DNA of 36,723 nucleotides from Oscillospiraceae bacterium (GTDB lineage Bacteria > Bacillota > Clostridia > Oscillospirales > QAMX01), in contig SVMB01000030.1 of the NCBI GenBank assembly GCA_015067675.1, positions 1-36,723 on the forward strand, in the 5' to 3' direction. A program made the translations under genes and the position numbers. The notes beneath the pieces are model-generated. The model had not been told where the DNA came from. It saw nothing but the letters and a program-made list of their open reading frames with translations, and did no database searches. This document shows positions 21,859 through 29,549 of this stretch, one piece after another; position 1 is the first letter of the stretch; the number at the start of each line of letters is the position of its first letter.

Positions 21859-24318
21859 TCAGTAAACCAGCTTCACCGGTCCGTAGAGACCGCTGGGAAG
21901 GATGTCAAGATCGAAAACATTCTGGTAGGCAACATACGGCGGAATCTGCCAGGGCTGCCAGATGTCGAAGGCATGGGTGGTGGAGTGCTGATTGGCGGAA
22001 GTGTTGACGACTTCCACGCAGAGCGTGTTTTGCGCCTGCAGGAGAGCGCTGTCCACCGTGAAGCGGTAAGGCGGCATGAGCCTGGCACCAAGGCTGACAC
22101 CGTTGAGCGTGACTGCACAGGCGTGGCGAACCTCACCCAGGTCAAGGATAAAGCGTTCGCCGATACCGTCGGGACGGGCAAAGGCCGTTTCATATACGGC
22201 AGAGCCGGAGAAGCCGAGGCCGAATAAGCCGCACCAGTCACCGAGAGCGGCAGGTACCGGCGCCTCGTTGAGGAGATGGAGCTCTTCATGCTGCTCTCCG
22301 ATAACCAGGCTGGAGGTTCTGCGCAGCGTAAAGGCATTGGGCAAAACCAGCTCGCTGGCACAGACCGGCGGCTGCTCACAGGGCAGCTGATCGGTGGTGG
22401 CATAGACACCGGCAAGCTCACCGGATACAAGCGTGAGCGTTACGGTGCCGGAGGCGGCGTAGAGTTTACCTTCCGTGGCATCGATACGGTAGACGTATTC
22501 ACCGTCCAGAGATACCGTGACGTCGGTGGGCTCGGCATTTTCGTTGAAAACGAGCATCAGCGTGCCGGTTTCGGTCAGACGCTTCATCACGCGGATGCCG
22601 GGGATGGCGCGGATACCCAGTTCGGCAGGCGGTGTGACGCCGTCGAGCGTGCGCAGCACCTGTCCGCCGGCAGCTTCGAAGCGGGCAAGACGGTCACGCA
22701 CAGCCTTTGTCATGCAGCGATCGGAGGGGATGAATACCCGGCGGTAACGGGCAAGACCCATGCGCAGTTCACCCTCGTCGATCCCCTCGGCCTGGAGAAT
22801 TACATCGTCGTCAAGGATGTCGAAGTCAATCTGCAGCTCTTCCAGCGCACGGCCCATGCGGTCGTAGGGAAATGCTGCGGGAACGGTGAGCTCGGGACGG
22901 TGGGAGGCTGTGTCCACGGCGATGTCGCGCACGGGATAGTAAAGCGCCGTGTCACAGACGCGATCACCCTGGGAAACAAGCCAGGAAACCCGGGTGATGT
23001 AGTCGTTGATTGCGCTCAGATGGCGGTAATAGGGCTGGCTCTCATTGAAATGCGGCAGTTCACCGGTGTTAAACAGCGACTCGCGGTCGTAAGTCATGAT
23101 CATGGCATTCATGATGTTGATGCCGCGAATAGCCTGATAGGCCGTGACGTAGCGCATGGTATCGTAAGTGAGGCCGGAGCCGTAGACGCCGAAGCTTTCC
23201 GTGACGGCATCCGTTTTACCGGTCTGCGCTGCGGCAGAGGAAGCAAGACGGGGGAAGAAGCCGTTGACGCAGATCTCGGGCATACCCTTGTCATGGGCAT
23301 AGCTGCCGGGATAAATCTGCCGCCAGATCACATCAACACCGGGAATGTCCATACATCGCAGAGCACGCAGGGAGTGAAAACTCGAGCCGCGCACGTATCC
23401 GGGGGTATCCTCGCCGGAAAGATGACCGGTGAAGGCCATGCCGTGCTCATTGGCCCATTTCTTCTGAGGGAGCATGAAGTAGTCACAGAAGAAGTGGCTG
23501 CACATATCAAACCAGTCGGCGATCAGCATAGCCTGTTCTTCGGTGGGCTCGGTTTTGCCTACCATTGCGGGCAGCACCGGGATGATGGAGGTGCCGTAAC
23601 GGGCTTCAAACTCCGCCAGAAACTCTTTTCGCATGGGGATCGGGCGGGGAGAGTTGGGCTCGTCGGTAAAGACCGCAGAAATGTGCTCGCCGAAGAGATG
23701 CCTGAGGTAGGGCAGATATTTCTCGTGGGTCATCTCGATAAAGACCTTCGTAGTATCAGGGAGCAGCAGATCGGGAATATCGGGATGGCCGGGCGTTTCA
23801 AAGAAATGGCGTTCGGAGTAGTATTCGGTGACGGCAACATCGTCGGCGGAGGTGAAGCCGGGCTCAATCTGCGTATCGGCATTCACAAAAGCTGCGATGG
23901 TGTCGGGGTCGGTGGGAGTGTAAGGCGTGTTGCCGGGAAGAGTGAGCTCTCTGAGCTCCAGTGTGCGCCGGGCAAGCTCGGGATGGTAAAAGAGTACCTT
24001 GCCGCAGGCACCGCCGGAGGGCCAGCCGCCCTCGTCGTAGAGCCAGCAGTCCATACCCTGAGCTACCGCCTGCTCGAAGGTATAACGGCATTCCTCAAAG
24101 AATGCAGGCGTCAGGTAATCCGGCTCCATCTGGGTCGGCATGGTGTTGGGACGAAAGGATTTTGGCTCGGGAATGATGTAGAAGCGGTTGATGCCGAGTC
24201 TGCGCATCTCAGCCAGCTGCGCGTCGGTTTGCTCGCGGGTAACAGGGCCGTTCCAGACCCAGGCGTAGATCGGTTCATAGCGGCGGGGCGGGTTTTGCAG
24301 TTCGGAAACAGAAAACAT
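21859..24318 (-). CDS. GH106-like (alpha-L-rhamnosidase-type) protein, copy 2
   Basis: This 819-aa protein is colinear with copy 1: LQNPPRRYEPIYAWVWNGPVT, IIPEPKSFRP, YDEGGWPSGGACG, FTDEPN, AFTGHL, DVIWRQIYPG, TESFGVYGSGLTYD and the same C-terminal jelly roll (YETAFARPDG..FILDLGEVRHACAVTLNG). The two genes are 32 bases apart, so this is a tandem duplication. Differences cluster in the central and late parts, such as the segment after residue 130 (PGNTPYTPTDPDT versus AIGACYIKSGPDV), where substrate loops could lie. ATG 24318 is chosen for GGAGG upstream. It is second in the operon behind the MFS gene. Confidence 0.72.
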   Translation of the reverse strand: MFSVSELQNPPRRYEPIYAWVWNGPVTREQTDAQLAEMRRLGINRFYIIPEPKSFRPNTMPTQMEPDYLTPAFFEECRYTFEQAVAQGMDCWLYDEGGWPSGGACGKVLFYHPELARRTLELRELTLPGNTPYTPTDPDTIAAFVNADTQIEPGFTSADDVAVTEYYSERHFFETPGHPDIPDLLLPDTTKVFIEMTHEKYLPYLRHLFGEHISAVFTDEPNSPRPIPMRKEFLAEFEARYGTSIIPVLPAMVGKTEPTEEQAMLIADWFDMCSHFFCDYFMLPQKKWANEHGMAFTGHLSGEDTPGYVRGSSFHSLRALRCMDIPGVDVIWRQIYPGSYAHDKGMPEICVNGFFPRLASSAAAQTGKTDAVTESFGVYGSGLTYDTMRYVTAYQAIRGINIMNAMIMTYDRESLFNTGELPHFNESQPYYRHLSAINDYITRVSWLVSQGDRVCDTALYYPVRDIAVDTASHRPELTVPAAFPYDRMGRALEELQIDFDILDDDVILQAEGIDEGELRMGLARYRRVFIPSDRCMTKAVRDRLARFEAAGGQVLRTLDGVTPPAELGIRAIPGIRVMKRLTETGTLMLVFNENAEPTDVTVSLDGEYVYRIDATEGKLYAASGTVTLTLVSGELAGVYATTDQLPCEQPPVCASELVLPNAFTLRRTSSLVIGEQHEELHLLNEAPVPAALGDWCGLFGLGFSGSAVYETAFARPDGIGERFILDLGEVRHACAVTLNGVSLGARLMPPYRFTVDSALLQAQNTLCVEVVNTSANQHSTTHAFDIWQPWQIPPYVAYQNVFDLDILPSGLYGPVKLVY

Positions 24319-24373
24319 GGCATAGACCTCCATATTTCTCAAATATTGAGTGTTTTATACGTGCAAAAACGGC

Positions 24374-25558
24374 TTACACCGTGGTATCGTAACGACCGAG
24401 CTTCTTTTGACGCCGGGCAAAGCGCAGCGCAGCGGCGGAGAAGATCACAAACCACAGGAAGATGAAATAGGGGAAGAATGTGACGCCGAGGAAGCGGGAA
24501 ACCAGGCCGAACAGGGGCGGCGCCAGCATGACGGAAATGTAGGCGACGGCAATGGTGGCGCCCATGACCGACTGGGAGATATCCGCGCCGAAATTGACGG
24601 GGGTTAAGTGGATGAGATTAGGGTAGAGGGAGCCGTTGCCGAGTCCCACGAGGAAAAGCGCCACCGTGGACACGGCCACGTGTCCGGGGGTGATGAGGAT
24701 GACGGCAGCCACGCCGAGGACGACGGTTCCCAGCCAGATGCGGGGCCAGGTGGCCATTTTTTTAGCGAGGATTCCCGAGAGAAAGCGTCCCAGCGCCATG
24801 CCAACGTAGTAAAGCGTGAGAATCTGCGCGGCGGCATCGGGCAGCAGTGCACGTGCCTGGACAAGATAGGTGGTGCCCCAGGTGCCGCAGACGTATTCGA
24901 TGACGGTGGTGGCCATGATCACGAGCCACATGAGCCTGATCTGCCGGTCACGGAGCTGCTCACGGATGGGCAGTGTGCGCTGCGCGGGTTCATCACCGTC
25001 GGCAGCGGTTTTGCGGACACGTTTCCACAGCGGAAGCGAGAGGACAACGATGGCGGTAATGGCGATCTGAATCCAGAAGGTGGTGCGATAACCCTCACGC
25101 CAGGCGCCTCCCGAGAGGGCAAGCGACATCAGATACGGACTGCAGGAGACGCCGATGCCGTAGAAGCAGTGCAGAAAACTCATCTGGGAAGCCGAGTAGT
25201 GCAGGGCGATGTAATTGTTGAGGCCGGCATCGATGGCGCCGGCGCCAAGTCCCAGGGGAATTGCCAGCAGGCAGAGGAAGATAAAGTGGGGTGAGACGGA
25301 AAAGCCGAGGATGGCAAGGGCTGTCATCAGGGTGCTGACGGCGGTGATGGCCTGCGTACCGAAGCGGTTGATGAGGCGGTCGGAGAAGAGGCTGGAGACC
25401 ACCGTACAGCCGGAGATGAGGAAGGTGACGAAGCTGACGAAGCTTGCCGGAAGGCCGAATTCCTGGTAGATCGCGGGCCAGGCCGAGCCGATGAGGGAGT
25501 CGGGGATGCCCAGACCGATGAAGGCAATATAGATGACGACAAGTACGATGGTGGCCAT
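24374..25558 (-). CDS. MFS transporter, putative oligosaccharide/sugar importer
   Basis: This 394-aa protein has 12 hydrophobic segments. The loop after helix 2 reads SDRLINRFG, the MFS signature position, and ALGRFLSGILAKKM is its counterpart in the second half. A central charged loop (KRVRKTAADGDEPAQRT) splits the halves. The layout is like FucP/Bypass-of-stop-codon-type sugar symporters, though the substrate is not readable. It is the first gene of the operon with two GH106-like, Nudix and BNR genes, and is the only transporter in the carbohydrate block, so it is likely to bring in their substrate. GGAGG precedes the ATG. Confidence 0.88.
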   Translation of the reverse strand: MATIVLVVIYIAFIGLGIPDSLIGSAWPAIYQEFGLPASFVSFVTFLISGCTVVSSLFSDRLINRFGTQAITAVSTLMTALAILGFSVSPHFIFLCLLAIPLGLGAGAIDAGLNNYIALHYSASQMSFLHCFYGIGVSCSPYLMSLALSGGAWREGYRTTFWIQIAITAIVVLSLPLWKRVRKTAADGDEPAQRTLPIREQLRDRQIRLMWLVIMATTVIEYVCGTWGTTYLVQARALLPDAAAQILTLYYVGMALGRFLSGILAKKMATWPRIWLGTVVLGVAAVILITPGHVAVSTVALFLVGLGNGSLYPNLIHLTPVNFGADISQSVMGATIAVAYISVMLAPPLFGLVSRFLGVTFFPYFIFLWFVIFSAAALRFARRQKKLGRYDTTV

Positions 25559-25594
25559 GCGCAGACGTCCTCCTTATCCTTGTGGTATATGGGT

Positions 25595-25624
25595 ATTTTA
25601 GCACGGTGCCGAGGGCAATGTCAA
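25595..25624 (-). promoter_or_regulatory. Promoter of the MFS-GH106-GH106-Nudix-BNR operon
   Basis: On the minus strand TTGACA and TAAAAT are 18 bp apart, about 35 bases before the MFS start. No other strong promoter was seen within the operon. Confidence 0.8.
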
Positions 25625-25683
25625 CGAGCGTAACAGCGCCGGGCACAAATTGCACGGTTTATAAGGGAAAAAATGGGTTTTTC

Positions 25684-25712
25684 TTGCTATCGCGGACGGG
25701 GCGTGCTACAAT
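25684..25712 (+). promoter_or_regulatory. Promoter of the GH5-isomerase operon
   Basis: TTGCTA (25684-25689) and TACAAT (25707-25712, preceded by TGC) are 17 bp apart. It diverges from the MFS promoter within about 60 bp, so one regulator could control both. Confidence 0.7.
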
Positions 25713-25746
25713 ATCCTCAGAACAAAGGCTGCAGAGGAGTGTTGAT

Positions 25747-26835
25747 ATGAAGAGGTTCACAGGTTTTGAACACGGCATGGGCATTGGCGGTTGGCTGACC
25801 AACTATAAGCGCTTCAACGTCCTGCCAAACGACCGGCGTATGCTTCTGACCACCGGCGACATGGAGCATTTCGCCTCCTACATCACTGAACGGGACGTGG
25901 CCTATATTGCTAGCCTTGGAATGGATCATATCCGTCTGGGCTTTGATCAGCTGGTGATCGAGGAAAAGCCGGGGGTCTACCGGGAGGAGATTTTCGGGCA
26001 CATCGACCGCTTCATTGCGTGGTGCGAAAAGTATCGTCTGGGGATCGTGCTCAATATGCACAAGGCCATCGGCAATTACTGCGATATCCAGGAGGATGTG
26101 CAGCTGCTGGATGATGAGGGGCTCCAATGCCGCTTTATCGATACCTGGCTTGCCTTTGAAAAGCGGTATGCGGGAAAGCCGGAGATTGTATTTGAGCTGC
26201 TCAACGAAGTGCGCAACGTGGATGCGGAGCTTTGGCGTGGGCTGGCAGAGCGAACCCGTGCCGCGATCCGGGAGCTCAATCCCACCCGTCGGCTCATCAT
26301 CGGCTCCGTCGGTTGGAATAACCCGCCCGGACTGCCGCTTCTGCGGGTCTGGGAGGATGAAAACGTCATCTACACCTTCCATATCTACGCGCCCCATGAG
26401 TTTACCCATCAGCGGGGCGTACTGCAGCCGACGCAGTGCTTTTATAACCGTGAAATGCCCTATCCATGTGATATTAAGCGTTACCGGGAGTATTTCAAAG
26501 AGGTAGCCGGCAGAGATGATGCTTATCAGGAGTTTGAACGCATGGATATCGGATTCATGCGCGCTGCCATGCAGCCGGCGGTGGACTTCGTGAAAGAGCA
26601 TCCCGATAAGATTCTCTGGTGCGGTGAGTTTGGTACCATCCGTCATGCAAACATCCGCTGGCGCGAGAACTGGATGCGCGACGTGATCACCATTCTGAAA
26701 GAAAACGATATTCCCTACTGTGTCTGGAACTACCTGTCCAATCCCTACGACGGCAATCGGTTCAGCCTGGTGGACGATGATCGTCGGGAGATTCTCAGCG
26801 ACGAGCTTGCCCGGATCATCCGCGGCGAAGTGTAA
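25747..26835 (+). CDS. GH5-family glycosidase, cytoplasmic
   Basis: This 362-aa single-domain enzyme has both GH5 glutamates: the acid/base E154 in FELLNEV and the nucleophile E294 in LWCGEFGT. Other GH5 marks are GIGGWL at 12-17, HIRLGFD at 61-67 and FHIYAPHEFTHQ. GH5 enzymes cleave beta-1,4 glucans, mannans and related links. There is no signal peptide or binding module, so it should act on imported short oligosaccharides. ATG 25747 follows AGAGGAG; the longer frame crosses the promoter. The isomerase-like gene follows after 19 bases. Confidence 0.92.
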   Translation: MKRFTGFEHGMGIGGWLTNYKRFNVLPNDRRMLLTTGDMEHFASYITERDVAYIASLGMDHIRLGFDQLVIEEKPGVYREEIFGHIDRFIAWCEKYRLGIVLNMHKAIGNYCDIQEDVQLLDDEGLQCRFIDTWLAFEKRYAGKPEIVFELLNEVRNVDAELWRGLAERTRAAIRELNPTRRLIIGSVGWNNPPGLPLLRVWEDENVIYTFHIYAPHEFTHQRGVLQPTQCFYNREMPYPCDIKRYREYFKEVAGRDDAYQEFERMDIGFMRAAMQPAVDFVKEHPDKILWCGEFGTIRHANIRWRENWMRDVITILKENDIPYCVWNYLSNPYDGNRFSLVDDDRREILSDELARIIRGEV

Positions 26836-26854
26836 TAATTGGGAGAGTGGCGCT

Positions 26855-27694
26855 ATGCAGAAGTCGATTCAGATTGCCTACAACGACCTGTTTGAGAAAA
26901 AGTGCGAGTTTGCCGCTGCGGCGGGATTTCGTCACATCTCGGTGAATTTTACGGAGATTGAAGCCAAAACCGAGTACGAGTGGGATGTTCACACCGAGAA
27001 TATCCAGCGCATCCTCGACAAGACCGGCATCAGATGTGTGCAGTCGCATCCGTATTACTATGACCTGCGCATCTCCTCGGAAATCATGGAGGAGGAGCAC
27101 GAGTTTGCCATCCGGCAGGCGATCAGAGCCAGCGGCAAGCTGGGCGCTGCCTGGTGTGCGCTGCATCCCCGTTCCAGCGTGAGCACGGGATTTCGCAGCA
27201 CGGCGGCGCTGGAGGATAACCGCCGGGCATTCTCGGATTATCTGGAATATGCCGTGAAGTACGGCACCGGCCTTGCCGCCGAAAACCTGCCGATCTTCTG
27301 CGGCATCCGTCCTGCCATGCCCTTCTATTCCTCCAACTACGAGGATCTGTGCCAGCTTGTGGACAGCTTTGCGGATGAGCACGTGAAGGTCTGCTGGGAC
27401 TTTGGCCATGCGCACCTCATGCATTTTGATCAGGCGGATGCCATCCGTTACATGGGCGACCGCATCCGCTGCACCCATGTCCACAACAACTTCCGTAACG
27501 ACGATTCCCATCTGACGCCCGACAGCGGCAGTATCGACTGGCCGCGCGTGATGGCAGCCCTTGCTTCCACGGGCTATGACGGCGCGCTGACGCTGGAGAC
27601 ACATTGCTGTTATACGGAAGATGGTTTGCTTGCAAGCTTTGCGCGGCACAATTTCGGGTGCCTTGCGTATCTTGAACGCCTCTTTTTGGCGTAA
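26855..27694 (+). CDS. Sugar phosphate isomerase/epimerase-like TIM barrel
   Basis: This 279-aa protein of the AP-endonuclease-2 barrel family has the metal-binding pattern of sugar isomerases/epimerases: SHPYYY and CALHPRS histidines, ENLP glutamate, CWDFGHAHLM with Asp and His, CTHVHNNF, and the final LETHCC glutamate. It probably interconverts a ketose/epimer released by the nearby glycosidases. The GGGAGAG ribosome site precedes ATG 26855, and the gene is the second in the GH5 operon. Confidence 0.85.
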   Translation: MQKSIQIAYNDLFEKKCEFAAAAGFRHISVNFTEIEAKTEYEWDVHTENIQRILDKTGIRCVQSHPYYYDLRISSEIMEEEHEFAIRQAIRASGKLGAAWCALHPRSSVSTGFRSTAALEDNRRAFSDYLEYAVKYGTGLAAENLPIFCGIRPAMPFYSSNYEDLCQLVDSFADEHVKVCWDFGHAHLMHFDQADAIRYMGDRIRCTHVHNNFRNDDSHLTPDSGSIDWPRVMAALASTGYDGALTLETHCCYTEDGLLASFARHNFGCLAYLERLFLA

Positions 27695-27760
27695 AGATGC
27701 GATCTCATTTCCGTAATTTGCCTGAAAATATATGTTGTCTGATAGAAAGGAAGGATTCCC

Positions 27761-29365
27761 GTGAAACGCATGACCCGTATGCTCAGCCTCGTTCTCTGCC
27801 TGGCGCTGTGTGCAGCCCTTTTTGCGGTGTCCGGACACGCCGCCGGAGGTCTGACGAACTTTACAGCCCGCAAGACCTACTCTGCCGATCTGTTTACCGA
27901 CGTAAAGCCCGCCGACTGGTTTGCAGCCAACGTGGAGACCGTCTACGAACTGGGCCTGATGAACGGCAAAGGCGGCAGTAAGTTTGATCCCAACGGCGAC
28001 GTGACCATCGCCGAGCTCATCACCATTGCCGCGCGCCTGCATTCCATCTATCACACCGGTTCCGATACCTTCCCGGCGACCAATCCCTGGTACAAAACCT
28101 ACGTGGACTACGCCGACCGCGTGGGTATCCTCCCGCCCGGTGACGGGGATCTGAACGTTCCTGCCATTCGCTGGCACGTGAGCCTGATACTGGCCAATGC
28201 CCTGCCGGAGAGTGAGCTTCCCGCCATCAATCAGGTGGAAGATAACGCCATCCCCGATGTAAAGGTCACAAAATATGGCGCGGATGCCATTTACAAGTTC
28301 TACCGCGCCGGTATCATGACCGGCAGCGATACCCGGGGTACCTTCAACTCCAACTCCAACGTCAAGCGCAGCGAGGTTGCGGCGGTTGTGAGCCGTCTGG
28401 TGGATGCCTCCCAGCGCAAGAGCGTGACCCTCAAGGCAAGCGCTGCCGACAGCTATAACTGGACGCCGGTCGGCAGCGACTTCGAGGTGGTGGGACTGTG
28501 CTATGAAAATGAACCGAAATACACGCCTGCTTACACGGAAAATGAAGAAAAGGTTGTCAAAAACGGATATTATATTGCCGAAAAAAATGGCCTGCTCGGT
28601 CTGATCGACATGACCGGCCGTTGGATTGCTCCTGCGAAATATCTGTCAGTCGCATATGGCTATAATTACTGGAATGTTCGGGAGGGAGCCTATCTCCTGA
28701 AAGAAGGACGTGACAGCAATGTTTTTGCCATCTATGAGGATGGACGCAGCGGTTACGAAGAAGAAATGTTTTTCTGGCTGGGCGGCGCGTCGAGAATAGC
28801 GTTTGATGAAACGAACGGTTACTTTATCTATCAATTCGGGCAGTCTTATTCCGTTCGTCTTAATCATCAGTTTTCCGGTACTCATGGTGTGCGCAAAGAT
28901 GTAATGGTGGAAGATCTGACTTATACGGAGGACTATTTTGTTCCCGATGAGGAAGCCGATGCGTATCGTGATTATCGTCCCGCTGACAATGTTTCTCTTT
29001 ATGCCATCGCCACCAACGGCAAACTGAAATCCGATTTCGTCTTTGAAGACGTCCGCGCCTTCTCAGATGGGCTCATCGCCGTCAAGCAGAACGGAAAATG
29101 GGGTTATGCCAACGCTGAAGGGAAGCTCGTCATCCCTTGTGCTTACCGGACGATTCCCGGTAAGCTGATTGATGGTGATATCCCCATCCCCGCCGACTGC
29201 ACCGAGGGCTACGTGGTTATCTACAACGGCAGCGAATATGCGCTGTACAACAATCAGGGCCGTGAAGTGATTCCTTTCGGGGCCTTTGAGGGTCTCAGCG
29301 AGGTTCAGAACGGCAGACTCTGGGCAAAGCAGAACGGCGTCTGGGGTATCCTGACGCTGAAGTAA
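27761..29365 (+). CDS. Secreted SLH-domain and WG-repeat surface protein
   Basis: This 534-aa protein has a signal peptide (KRMTRMLSLVLCLALCAALFAV..AHA-type, cleavage near residue 27). Three S-layer-homology-like segments follow at about 42-90, 108-150 and 165-218. WG repeats come next: NGLLGLIDMTGRWIAPAKY, NGKWGYANAEGKLVIPCAY, YALYNNQGREVIPF and NGVWGILTLK. SLH domains anchor proteins to cell-wall polymers. The start is the GTG at 27761, 6 bases after AAAGGAAGG, rather than the ATG at 27770. Base composition drops in the middle (about 28480-29010; 38% GC in one counted line against 63% in an N-terminal line), as if this part was exchanged. No clear promoter was seen in the 66-base gap. Confidence 0.9.
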   Translation: MKRMTRMLSLVLCLALCAALFAVSGHAAGGLTNFTARKTYSADLFTDVKPADWFAANVETVYELGLMNGKGGSKFDPNGDVTIAELITIAARLHSIYHTGSDTFPATNPWYKTYVDYADRVGILPPGDGDLNVPAIRWHVSLILANALPESELPAINQVEDNAIPDVKVTKYGADAIYKFYRAGIMTGSDTRGTFNSNSNVKRSEVAAVVSRLVDASQRKSVTLKASAADSYNWTPVGSDFEVVGLCYENEPKYTPAYTENEEKVVKNGYYIAEKNGLLGLIDMTGRWIAPAKYLSVAYGYNYWNVREGAYLLKEGRDSNVFAIYEDGRSGYEEEMFFWLGGASRIAFDETNGYFIYQFGQSYSVRLNHQFSGTHGVRKDVMVEDLTYTEDYFVPDEEADAYRDYRPADNVSLYAIATNGKLKSDFVFEDVRAFSDGLIAVKQNGKWGYANAEGKLVIPCAYRTIPGKLIDGDIPIPADCTEGYVVIYNGSEYALYNNQGREVIPFGAFEGLSEVQNGRLWAKQNGVWGILTLK

Positions 29366-29392
29366 TATCGCCTCGGCCCCAAAATTGCCTTT

Positions 29393-29409
29393 TTCAACCT
29401 CCGGTTGCG
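29393..29409. promoter_or_regulatory. Degenerate WTCAACCGNCGGTTGAW-family site
   Basis: TTCAACCTCCGGTTGCG keeps the TCAACC...GGTTG half-sites. It lies 22 bases before the stronger double site at 29431. Confidence 0.5.
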
Positions 29410-29430
29410 CCAAAAATCACGACACTACAG

Positions 29431-29463
29431 ATCAACCGGCAGTTGATACAACTGCCGGTTGAT
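29431..29463. promoter_or_regulatory. Double palindrome before the HTH-DUF2807 gene
   Basis: A perfect 13-bp inverted repeat (29431-29443 with 29451-29463) is built from two 17-base sites: ATCAACCGGCAGTTGAT at 29431-29447 and TACAACTGCCGGTTGAT at 29447-29463. The second touches the -35 box at 29463. There is no T-run, so this is not a terminator for the upstream gene. Confidence 0.75.
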
Positions 29464-29491
29464 TGCAAAATAGTCTGATTCCCGGTATACT
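29463..29491 (+). promoter_or_regulatory. Promoter of the HTH-DUF2807 gene
   Basis: TTGCAA (29463-29468) and TATACT (29486-29491) are 17 bp apart. The double palindrome abuts and overlaps the -35, a position suited to a repressor or activator. Confidence 0.7.
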
Positions 29492-29549
29492 GAAAGCGTC
29501 CCGGGGCGACAACAATACATGCAATCGGTTATGTGAACGGAGGATAGTT

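Noticed and set aside
19319-21865. An 848-codon open frame on the plus strand opposite the GH106-like copy 1
   Set aside because: It is antisense to a protein with clear family motifs, lacks a ribosome site and reads as low-complexity Gly/Val/His-rich sequence. Codon bias of the real gene keeps the opposite frame open. The same applies to long antisense frames at 22276-24465, 6927-8396, 32645-34039 and 34095-35288.
29431-29463. Terminator of the SLH/WG gene
   Set aside because: The inverted repeat has no T-run and matches the palindrome motif seen at other promoters, so it is read as an operator.
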